Shown here: piece by piece, positions 22,459 to 30,988 of the stretch | How the letters are laid out: every line of letters begins with the position of its first letter | How positions within the stretch are numbered: the stretch's first letter is position 1 | Assembly (NCBI RefSeq): GCF_014851395.1 | Contig: NW_024043372.1 | Coordinates: 40,519,386 to 40,583,385 of the forward strand | DNA: 64,000 bases | From: Micropterus salmoides | Taxonomy: Eukaryota; Chordata; Actinopteri; Centrarchiformes; Centrarchidae | Direction of reading: 5' to 3' | Translations under genes and position numbers: made by a program | Notes under the pieces: generated by a model | The model's database searches: none | The model's input: the letters and a program-made list of their open reading frames with translations, nothing else | What the model was told of the DNA's origin: nothing

Positions 22459-22632
22459 ATGAAGCCACCGAAGCGGCGATTGGTTAGACTCTGTAAAGCC
22501 AATTTGTATACTAGCAGAGTGACAAAATCTCTAGTTGTTAAGAACTCTACCCAGTTAGCTTTTTTAATGCTGAAAACCCATCAACAAATTAGAAAGGAGA
22601 GTCTGCGACTTAGGAATGAATATTTAGAGTGA
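22459..22632 (+). CDS. Small basic protein, 57 residues
   Basis: Opens at ATG 22459 five bases after the stop of the candidate spliced gene and ends at TGA 22630-22632. Begins MKPPKRRLVRLCK and is rich in Lys/Arg, with a leucine-containing C-terminal helix (QQIRKESLRLRNEYLE). Such composition suits a nucleic-acid-binding or virion core peptide, but no family is recognised. It is on the same strand as the acidic ORF and polymerase that follow. A chance frame cannot be excluded. Confidence 0.4.
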   Translation: MKPPKRRLVRLCKANLYTSRVTKSLVVKNSTQLAFLMLKTHQQIRKESLRLRNEYLE

Positions 22633-22725
22633 AGAGCTAAATTAGATTGTGTGTTACAAAATTCAAAAGCCTAAAGGTTTATATTGTGTCTGATTTTTTC
22701 ATTCTGTTTTAGCTGCGTTTTAATT

Positions 22726-23271
22726 ATGAGTCGAAAACGCCTGTGCAAATCATTTCACCAAAAACGAGCCTCCCCTGTAACAAGCGACGATTTCTCTAGT
22801 ATCTCAGATGTAATGAACGAATTTAATCGTGATGTCCAATCAGGTTTAGAATCTGAAGAAGAAGAACTTTGGGATGCATCGGTTGCATATGATCAGTCTC
22901 TGTCCGATTTAGCATGCTGTTTTGATGATGATGACTGTGAATTGGACATGACCACTGCTGAAAGTCTTCATCATTTAGGTATTTTGAAGGGTAACGTCTC
23001 AGATTATATTGAACTATCGGACTCAGTTCCCTCTCCCCTCACACATGCAGACCCCCCTGCACGCACTTATGTATCTCACACTTCACAGACAAATGCCAGT
23101 CACACTTCACAGACAGGTGCGTCTCACCCTTCATACGCTGGGGATAGTTCTGCGTCTGAGAGACAAAAAAATCAAATCGACTCCAAAACAAATGAGCCAT
23201 GCCATCGCTATAGCCGAGAGCTGTCTGCTCTCATACATAAGGCAAAAAAGAAGAAAAATTTAACGGTGTAG
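22726..23271 (+). CDS. Acidic ORF upstream of polymerase B, unknown function
   Basis: 181 residues from the ATG at 22726. That ATG is preferred over the upstream CTG-type opening at 22684, because a splice-acceptor-like pyrimidine tract ending TTTTAG (22707-22712) lies just before it. Basic start (MSRKRLCKSFHQKR), then a strongly acidic middle (ESEEEELWD, DDDDCELDM), a Ser/Thr/His-rich low-complexity linker with three SHTSQT-like repeats, and a Lys-rich end. No known fold seen. Its end overlaps the polymerase frame: the heptamer A AAA AAG at 23244-23250 is in register for a -1 shift into that frame. It may be the N-terminal part of the polymerase protein. Confidence 0.6.
   Translation: MSRKRLCKSFHQKRASPVTSDDFSSISDVMNEFNRDVQSGLESEEEELWDASVAYDQSLSDLACCFDDDDCELDMTTAESLHHLGILKGNVSDYIELSDSVPSPLTHADPPARTYVSHTSQTNASHTSQTGASHPSYAGDSSASERQKNQIDSKTNEPCHRYSRELSALIHKAKKKKNLTV
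23244..23250 (+). other. A AAA AAG heptamer in frameshift register
   Basis: The codons of the acidic ORF here read GCA AAA AAG. Slipping one base back gives AAA AAA GAA, which is exactly the frame of the polymerase ORF that is open from about 23241. This fits the X XXY YYZ rule of -1 programmed frameshifting. A simple one-base loss in the A-run of a decaying gene would look the same. Confidence 0.4.
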
Positions 23272-26200
23272 AGATTAGACATCGGTTAAATCTACCCATT
23301 GTCACTCCTGAAAATCTGCGCGCTTCGTTGCATTCTCTAAAACATCAGTTAACAGAAGTTGTTGATTTTTCATCAAGATTAGCTGCTCCTGACGGTCAAC
23401 TAAATGTTATCCTGAGAGGACCCTCCATGGCCAATGACGCAAGTTGTGTTCTAAATGCTGCTAACGCCTCGACATTTCTTAACAAAGTTGAGCAGATTAT
23501 GCAGAGCAATTCCAGAATGAGATCCCACGATGAATTGGACATTGTTATTATAGTGGCCTTAAACAAGCGCGGGGGAGGAGGGTTGCGGCTGAAATTAGGG
23601 AATATCCCTTACAATGCCATTATTCAAAAGAAGGCAGCTTGCCTATGTGTCCCTACGAACATTGACGACAACCTATGTTTTTCTTACAGCATCTCACGCT
23701 CTCTGCATCCCCACATGTCTAAAGTAGAACTCGGTCAGCGTACACAACAACTCCATGCAGGTGTCGGCTTTAATGCAGAGCATAAATTCTCCCTATCTGA
23801 TATATCTAAATTTGAACATTTTTTGGATATTAAAATTATCGTGTTTCACCACAATCGCGGCTCAAAAAAATTGGATTTGTATCAGACGCGTGAACAAATA
23901 CATCCTAAAACAGTATGGCTGTATCTGCACGATGATCACTTTTACCTGATAGAGAAAAAAAACAGCATTTTTTGGGAGTTCTTACGTCTGTGATTTCTGC
24001 TACAAAAAATTCAAGTAAAGACATTTACTTGAATAGCCATAAATGTAAACATTTTTGCAACGTGTGCTTTTCTGACGGCTGTCATGAGTACTTCAAGCGT
24101 TTGTTCAGACTGTGGCCGTATATGCAGATCATCAGATTGTTTTAACGGATATAAAACCGTGAGAGATTCAGAAAAGTACAAGGGATTTACTTTATGTGAT
24201 CAATATAAATACTGCAAAGACTGTGGTCGTCATTTTTCTGTAAAAAAAAGGCGATGTAGGACATAAATGTCAGAGAGGAAGGTGTGATCATTGTGGGGAT
24301 GATTTGGCATCAGACGTTCAACATGAATGTTTTATACAACCAGAGAAGCCCTCAAAGCACCAGACTAAATATGTGTTTTTTGACTTTGAAATGCGAACGA
24401 TTGACGGTAAACACAAGGCCATGTTTGTATGCGCTATTGATTTTGAGGACGAGCATGGTGTGCCTCAGGAGCGGACTGTGCTGACCTCTTTGTGAAAAAA
24501 TACAGACAGCCAAAATATAAAAACTACACATTCATCGCCCATAATGCATCAGGGTTTGACAACTACATTATGCTTGATTATTTCACAAAGCAGGGTATAA
24601 CACCAAAGCTAATCATGAGAGGTAGCAAATTTCTTTTGATGCTCAATGTTGCCTACAGACAGAGATGGATAGACTCGTACTGCTTTCTGCCCATGCGTTT
24701 GTCTAAAACACCTGCGCTATGGGGTTTTCAGATTCCCATGCGAAAGGGTACTTCCCTCATCTCTTCAACACTAATAATGTTAATGATAATGTTAACTATG
24801 TCGGTCCACGCCCTGATTTGCTTTTTTACGGTTATGACAGCATGTCTGACAGTGAAAGAGCAAAACTCCTTGAATGGTACGACACAGTTCGCCACAAAAC
24901 GTTTGATTTTCAGGCTGAGCTGAGATCATATGGGACCAATGATGTCGTTGTTCTTCGCAAAGTCTGCTTAGCATTCATCGGTTGTACTGGTATTGATCCT
25001 TTTGATTACACTACACTTGCGTCATGTTGCATGTCTGTATTCAAAACACAATTCCTCCCACCCAACACCTTGGCGTTAACGTGTGACGGAGCGTAAGTAA
25101 ACCAGTACAAGACATCCTCCAGTGTTTCCATACAGTGGCTTGAATATGAGGCAATGAAAAACAGCATTGAGACACGTCACGCTCTCAGTCACAGTGAAAA
25201 ACAATTTGGGCCCTATCATGTTGATGGGTATTGAGGGATTATGATAGTATGATTTTTGTATTACTCAGGGTAACCAAAATTATTGTGTTTTCTTATATTG
25301 ATCTCTGATGTGTTTTATAGGTAGAAGTTTATATGTTGGTTTATCATTTATTAAACTAGACCTGATGTGTGTTTTTTGGAGAGTTGCAGAAACAGGGGGT
25401 CACTGCATGATCAGATAAGGACACCCCTCACAATGGGTAGCTACATGGGTAGTTTGGAATGTGGTACAAACATCTCTTTTCCAAGATATCTCATTTCAGG
25501 AACTACGCTCGTAATCTGCCCAGCAACAGCATGGCGATTCGTGGAGTCAGAGGACAAACATTGGGGTCAGAGGACTTGGGCCAACCATGGACTGACCTAC
25601 ACTTTTGTTTTATTGTTTTATGACATGACAATGTATACCAAAACACTGGGTCAGGGAGAGATAGCCAGTCAGACTTCATGAACTGATACAGCTTGTTGTT
25701 TGTCAGAGAAAGGAAGATCGACCCAGAGCTCTGTAAGCTTTATTCATTTACTTGTAATAAAACTGATTAACTTGGACCAAAAACATCTTCTCCTATTGCT
25801 TCATGAAAGAACACGCAGGACCAAGGACTACACATAGTTTAAAAAGGGTAATTTAAAGTCACGGTCCAACAGTATAGTGAACAAAATGGTACCCACACAG
25901 CTTATGAATTTGCCGGTTGTTTCTGGCACGGGTGCCCCAAGTGCTACAATCCTGGCCACAAAAATACTGTGAATAACATTGCATTCGGTGTTCTGGCAGT
26001 TTACTGCTAAAATACACACCCTTAGACAGTCCCACAAGCTTCATGTCAGGGTGATGTGGGAATGTGAATGGGAGGAGGCAAAGAAAACAGATGGGTTTCT
26101 TCAGGATTTTTTGAAAGCTTATCAAGCACCAACAATGCTCAATCCCGAGGTCGTACAAATGCGTACAGACTGCATTACAAAGCTGCTGAGAATGAAAAAA

Positions 26201-26640
26201 TACATTACTATGATTTCACATCGCTTTAGCCAACTGTGCAAGCCCGTAAATGCTGCAAAGGCAGACGATTGGACCCCACAGACCGGGCCATATTTAGGAG
26301 ATCTCACCGAGATTAATGGAGACACCGGTGGTGACGACTACATTGTTGAGTTTGTGTCTGGTGGTCCAAAATGTTACATCTACCACGCATTGGAAAACAA
26401 AGCAGAACTAAAATGCAAAGGTGTAACATTAACTTCTCATAACACATCAGTCGTCACTCCAGACACACTGATTGATCTTGTACATGAGTTTGTGAATAGT
26501 GATGAGACGCAACGACACGTAATGACAAAATCAGACACTATAGTGAGAAATAAAAAGGCTTTTGAACTAAAAACAAAACAATAGCAAAAAGATTTCAAGT
26601 CGTATACACCAAACGCAGAGTTTTTCCTGATCTGAGAACT
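23251..26640 (+). pseudogene. Protein-primed DNA polymerase B of Polinton/adintovirus type, broken
   Basis: Remnant of the family B polymerase that replicates Polinton/Maverick and related virus-like elements. In order: an N-terminal extension (23251-23975, 221 residues open, ending in YLHDDHFYLIE); a cysteine/histidine cluster (CDFCYKKF and following CNVCFSDGC, about 23990-24080) that should bind zinc; ExoI with FDFE (24382-24390); ExoII HNASGFDNY (24540-24566); ExoIII YGTNDV (24929-24946); a pre-palm GPYHVDGY segment (about 25209-25232); after an insertion, YEFAGCFWHGCPKCY (about 25900); then RVMWECEW; and the C-terminal region with DYIVEFVSGGPKCY and VVTPDTLIDLVH (26338-26485). All three exonuclease motifs survive, but the polymerase palm motifs (SLYP, and the DTDS box) are missing, deleted around 26150-26200. 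Frameshifts occur near 23975, 24250, 24490, 24715 and 25095. A 615-bp insertion splits it at 25231. Confidence 0.88.
25231..25845. mobile_element. 615-bp insertion inside polymerase gene
   Basis: Polymerase similarity stops at 25230 and resumes at about 25851. The insert is flanked by the 5-bp direct repeat GGGTA (25226-25230 and 25846-25850). Five-base duplications are usual for LTR elements, and the insert has an AATAAA signal (about 25757) as a solo LTR would, but its ends are TTGAGG and TTTAAAAA rather than clean TG...CA. Class is therefore open. It has no coding capacity that I recognise (the 104-codon frame 25367-25681 lacks domains). Confidence 0.6.
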
Positions 26641-26682
26641 TTACCATATGGCTATTGAAAAAATCTGTTAGAGAAGCTGTAG

Positions 26683-26905
26683 ACTTGATTTTAGACTACA
26701 ATACTCTTTTAGTCTGATTGTGTTAGGTCCTTCAAACAGCAGTAAAACATATTTTGTGAAAATGTTGATTGAAAAATGTTGTTAAACTCATTTCAAAACA
26801 GATTGAAAACATTGTATATATTTTTTTTCGTGTTGGCTTCCATTGTATGTTCATTTATTAAAATTAGAAACCTGAATTTTGTTGACAACTTGCCCTCATT
26901 TTTAT
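26683..26905 (+). pseudogene. Packaging-type (FtsK/HerA-like) ATPase N-terminal fragment
   Basis: Just after the polymerase, frames give SLIVLGPSNSSKTYFVKMLIE (about 26692-26772), the Walker A loop region of the genome-packaging ATPase encoded by Polintons and related viruses. The loop reads GPSNSSKT where GPxxSGKT is expected, so the invariant glycine is serine. A following segment near 26830-26900 matches the next part of the second copy in contig 3 (45194-45330). The frame is broken, and the Walker B half is absent. It ends where the convergent ORF begins. Confidence 0.75.
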
Positions 26906-26908
26906 ACA

Positions 26909-27345
26909 TTAGCCTTTTTGTTGCTCTGGGGTTCCCATCCTTGCCTTCTGAATGATAGAATCGTCCTTGCACGATCTAAAAAAGATGTAGAATTCTGGGT
27001 CGTAGACTTCAAGGTCTGTTTCTACACGATAGAGCTCTCCTGGCACAGACCCGCACCACTGTGTGGTATAGACTCCTTTTGAAGCACTCATATCTTTACA
27101 GACTTTGTTTCTGAAGTAATTCCAGTCTTTGGCTGAAAAACTAATGTGCGGTGTGCTTTCACAAAGAAAAATTTCATCAAGCTCTCTTGTATAAAGATGA
27201 ACTGTTCCGTGCTCAAACAAGAATCCCGACATTCTAAAATCTTCCTAAAATCTTCCCGTCCATTCAAACAGATGCGGCCATGCCTTTCGGTCCAGAAAAT
27301 CAGCCAATGTTGTTGGGGGAGTCTTCTTTCTGGGAGCCATACTCA
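26909..27345 (-). CDS. Unknown Polinton-block protein, convergent, with internal stop
   Basis: On the minus strand an ATG at 27345 opens MAPRKKTPPTTLADFLDRKA and continues 25 codons or so to a TAG. The stop lies within a duplicated ATTTTAGGAAG-like word (27236-27257). After that the frame stays open from MSGFLFEHG (27232) to TAA 26909, for 107 residues. The product has aromatic and acidic residues (SAKDWNYFRNK, WCGSVPGELYRVETD) but no family that I can name. It faces the polymerase/ATPase genes. A TATATATATA element at about 27497-27508 lies upstream on its strand and could be its promoter. Removing the short duplication would not be needed if translation starts at 27232. Confidence 0.45.
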
Positions 27346-27489
27346 TTGCAACAATTGATTACCTGCGACGTCCATGATTGTGATGCTGCAAAGATGGCGC
27401 TGTTGTTCTGCACGAAAATAGGATTTGTCCCAAAAATCGTTCAGTCACACTGTCCCACACTCTCGCGGTCAGATGGAAGTCAAAAAACT

Positions 27490-27512
27490 AGCCCGCTATA
27501 TATATACAACCA
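27490..27512 (-). promoter_or_regulatory. TATA-like element upstream of convergent ORF
   Basis: TATATATATA about 150 bases before the first ATG of the minus-strand ORF. Suggestive only. Confidence 0.25.
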
Positions 27513-28240
27513 TTGCTAAAGCCACTCCCAAACATCCGCTTTTAGAGGATAACACCGGACATCCCATATACACAAACCCCCCCCCCTTTTCACAACCTTC
27601 TTCACCTTTTGGTGATCGACCCCCAGCCCTGCTAATACAGGATGAGGCCGGACATGCCCTAATACACACCCCCATGTCTTTGTTGTTCAACCTTGCTATG
27701 ACCCCAATCCTTTTTTTGTTTTTTTTATTGATAAATTTTTTTTATTACACAGTTTTTATTAATTCATTTTTATTTTTTAATAAAACAATTTATTTTTTAA
27801 ATTTATATAATTTTTGAATTTTTTTTTATTAATAAATTTTTTTATTAATAAAAAATGTATTCACGTGCACGACTCTTACGCACATTATGCGTGTGCCCGT
27901 TCACATGCACGCGCTTAGCTGGCCTTTATTTACTACTCCCAGCCGTCCAATCACAGTGGTAGGAGGGTCGGGACAAACACTGCACCGAGCACATCCGATC
28001 TTGAACGAAACGATGTGCCTACACACCGAGGTGTTTCCTTGCCCTCAAAATCCACATATGGACAGTCTGTGCTCTCATCTTTCAGCCTTTTCTTCATGCA
28101 GAGCAAGGGCCAGAGCAAGTTGGCCTACATACTTTGTGGTGACATTTTTACATTGAGTAAAATTAAGTAGGCTAACTTACTTGCAGCACATTGCCTCCAC
28201 AGAAATTATGTATCATAGCAACCAGAGCATCTCGAAAAAA
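27513..28240. other. AT-rich stretch and right interior of the 10.3-kb block
   Basis: 27700-27860 is made almost only of A and T with TTTTTATTAATAAATTTTTT-like palindromic words; no gene. 27860-28240 has mixed composition without recognisable coding sequence. Confidence 0.5.
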
Positions 28241-28440
28241 AACACTGCGTCTCCAAAACACACCCTAGCGCTCCCACCTAGGCGTTTTCAGAACAGCAGG
28301 TGGTGTTTTCAGCTGGCAAAAAACGCTTTGGTGGCACAGGCCCTAAATCAGACAGCTTTTAGTATCGCCATGGAAACCTGGGAATGCAGGCTCAGCACAC
28401 AGCTCATTGAGATGATGTAATGATGTAATGCAGACAACTC

Positions 28441-28870
28441 AGTAAACATGGCCCTTCACCACCTCCTCCAGCCCCTGGACTCTCCAGGAACCAGGAACCT
28501 TGTCTATGCCTTCAACAACATTATTCCAGCTCTGCTACAGGACAAGTTCTCCTAACTGAGCATGCCTGCAGGTGTATCACCGACTTCCTGTCCAGTAAGT
28601 GGTACGTGAAGCTGGGAAAACATGATTCTGACTCCAGGACTGTTAGCACTGGTTCCCTTCAAGACCGTGTTCTTTCCCCTCTGTTCTTCTGCCTGAACAC
28701 CAACAGCTGCACCTCCAGTCACCAAACCACCAAGCTCCTGTTGTGTGCAGATGACACCACCCTCACTGGGCTCATCTCTTGTGGGGATCACTCCGCCCAC
28801 AGGTGAGAGATTGACCATCTGGGTTCCTGGAGCAGCCAGATCAATCTGGACCTCAATGCTGCGCATCAGT
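28441..28870 (+). pseudogene. LINE reverse transcriptase fragment (same family as 306-560)
   Basis: Frames give a palm-region segment (LVYAFNNIIPALLQDK), then the stretch before motif B, then the DDTTLTGLI region (28750-28780) as at 306-400. Several frameshifts and stops. Ends abruptly at about 28862 against the interspersed repeat. Confidence 0.65.
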
Positions 28871-28954
28871 AACTGATCATAGAGTCAGACACCTTGGATT
28901 GCAGGTTCAGCACAGAGCTGATTGAGATGATGTCATTAGTGCAGTTTGACTGAC

Positions 28955-29193
28955 AAGCGCAGATCGGCAGTTCAATCCCTGGCTCCCCCTGGTTGCGCGT
29001 CGAAGTGTCCTTGGGCAAGATACTGAACCCCAATTTGCCCCTGGCGGCTATTCCGCCAGTGTATGAATGTGTGTGAATATTAGTTTCTGTTTGAGCACTT
29101 AGGCTCAGTGTATGAATGTGTATGACTGGCGTAAAAGCGCTTTGAGTGGTCAAAAAGACTAGAAAGGCGCTATACAAATACGGAGCATTTACA
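28955..29193. repeat. SINE-like repeat, cut by assembly gap
   Basis: Contains a B-box-like GCAGTTCAATCCC, then GTGTCCTTGGGCAAGATACT and AAAGCGCTTTGAGTGGTCAA and GGCGCTATACAAATAC, a combination repeated widely in teleosts and resembling tRNA-derived SINEs. Runs into the gap, so its 3' end is unknown. Confidence 0.6.
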
Positions 29194-29693
29194 NNNNNNN
29201 NNNNNNNNNNNNNNNNNNNNNNNNNNNNNNNNNNNNNNNNNNNNNNNNNNNNNNNNNNNNNNNNNNNNNNNNNNNNNNNNNNNNNNNNNNNNNNNNNNNN
29301 NNNNNNNNNNNNNNNNNNNNNNNNNNNNNNNNNNNNNNNNNNNNNNNNNNNNNNNNNNNNNNNNNNNNNNNNNNNNNNNNNNNNNNNNNNNNNNNNNNNN
29401 NNNNNNNNNNNNNNNNNNNNNNNNNNNNNNNNNNNNNNNNNNNNNNNNNNNNNNNNNNNNNNNNNNNNNNNNNNNNNNNNNNNNNNNNNNNNNNNNNNNN
29501 NNNNNNNNNNNNNNNNNNNNNNNNNNNNNNNNNNNNNNNNNNNNNNNNNNNNNNNNNNNNNNNNNNNNNNNNNNNNNNNNNNNNNNNNNNNNNNNNNNNN
29601 NNNNNNNNNNNNNNNNNNNNNNNNNNNNNNNNNNNNNNNNNNNNNNNNNNNNNNNNNNNNNNNNNNNNNNNNNNNNNNNNNNNNNNNNNNNNN
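29194..29693. other. Assembly gap (500 N)
   Basis: Exactly 500 N, a nominal gap of unknown true length. Same size as the gap at 44694. Confidence 1.
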
Positions 29694-29939
29694 AAAGGCC
29701 ACGCCCCTCACACCGTAAGTCCGATTCACTTGACATTTCTCACACAGGTCCAGCTCATTGTGCTCTACAAAAAAGCCTCAAGAAAATTTTTTTGTAAAAC
29801 AAACTTTTGACATCTTCTAGATCCTGGCTCTGATTGCCACCAAATTTTCAGTGAATCTTCTTTTGATCAAGCCTATGTAGCAAATGTGGAGTATGTGTGT
29901 TATATAGCAGATGGATATGGCTATAGAGGGTTAAATAAT

Positions 29940-30988
29940 GACTGGGCTACAGAAGATAGGGTTCGTCTCAAGGAGGTGTTGAAAGGGTAAATAACAACAC
30001 GGAGGCGGATAATTAGATTTGGTGTTGGTACCATGTATTAAGTGAAAACAAAGACAAAACAAACAATAATAATATCCAAAATATTTACAATCTGCAGAGA
30101 AGTTGGTTTTGATACAGTGCACTTGAGGAAATTCGGTTCGGTTGATTCAGTAGTTCACAGAAAAACAAAACAAAGACAGTTCACAACACACTGTGACTAT
30201 ATTCTTTGTTCATGAGATGAACGCCACGTCCAAATAACGAGAACAGTCCGTGGGACGCTAATTGTCCATGATCCAGAGCTTAGTGAATGGCCGTGTGTGT
30301 GTGTGTGTGAATGAGACTGGAGGGGGTGAGCAGAGCTGCAACAGCCTCCTACCAGACCCTACAGGAGGCGATGTTGTTATTGGGGCAGGTTCTGTTCCAG
30401 GTAGTAGTAGCTCACCATCAACTGACCCGCAACTGGCCTCACCTGGCCTGTATTAAATAAACAGTACCCATGGTTTAGTCACTACTCATAATATAATTTA
30501 CCTACTAGCTGGTTTTATATTCTATATTTTATGTGTACACAATAGTGTTCAAAATACTGCATAAGTAATTGTCATATATATGTTAAATGACAATAACAAA
30601 ATTGTACAAAAATATTTAAATGCATGTAACACCCATAAATATTACGGTTATTTACAACATAACATTCCATTCAATACAATTGATAATTTTGTCATTCAGT
30701 ATGTAAATGAACCATTTAAATACTTAAACAAAGCTATAGCATTGAAAACAAAGTGCTAGGTTTGCATTATAATTCATTGAACCCAATAGAAACATAGGAG
30801 CGAACGGAAAGCTAATAGTACTAGCATTGCTAATGCTACCAGCCACCACAGCTCATAAAAATCCATTGAGATGGATAATGCTATTAGCATTAAGCTAGTG
30901 GACACAACAAACAGACTCACAAATTCCCGCAGATATTCGACACACTGCGGCACCAGTCGGCTTCTAAAGACAACGGTAGTGGACACTA
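29940..30988 (+). repeat. Inverted repeat pair, left arm part 1
   Basis: Reverse complement of about 48080-49165, with many substitutions. Landmarks: GGTGTTGGTACCAT (30021), GGGGCAGGTTCTGTTCCAGG (30378), TAAATAAACAGTACCCATGG (30453) and the GCTAATAGTACTAGCATTGC word near 30811. A GT tract sits at 30293-30309. The arm is broken at 30988 by a 1.25-kb insertion and continues at 32241-32530. No coding content is recognised. Confidence 0.85.

Larger units (their letters stand above)
18052..28343. mobile_element. 10.3-kb insertion with Harbinger-like ends enclosing Polinton-like genes
   Basis: Left end GGGCCCGTGTCCACTAAAGC (18052) and right end, on the opposite strand, GGGCCTGTGCCACCAAAGCG (from 28343) are matching inverted termini with TTTTTT following. 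Both are flanked by TAA (18049-18051, 28344-28346), the 3-bp TWA-type duplication typical of PIF/Harbinger. The bases outside left and right are the two halves of a repeat found whole at 16990-17160, so everything in between entered as one event or as nested events at one site. No Harbinger transposase is seen. Contents: an L2 copy, the polymerase/ATPase gene set, and AT-rich DNA. Whether the ends belong to the same mobile unit as the Polinton genes, or to a small host MITE split by a Polinton, is not decided by this window. Confidence 0.7.

Noticed and set aside
23009..23263. 84-codon frame overlapping the acidic ORF
   Set aside because: Shadow in another frame of the SHTSQT repeat region; composition follows the nucleotide repeat.
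27425..27817. 130-codon plus-strand frame with a hydrophobic end
   Set aside because: The hydrophobic run is translated from the nearly pure A/T stretch, which gives Phe/Ile/Leu/Tyr codons by composition. No start context or homology.
15970..29193. Search for CRISPR arrays, rRNA or intact tRNA genes
   Set aside because: Tandem words and SINE heads are present, but no spaced identical repeats, and no cloverleaf with an anticodon arm; the tRNA-like segments belong to SINEs.
29194..29693. Open frames spanning the N run (and those across 44694-45193)
   Set aside because: They are open only because N gives X; they carry no information.
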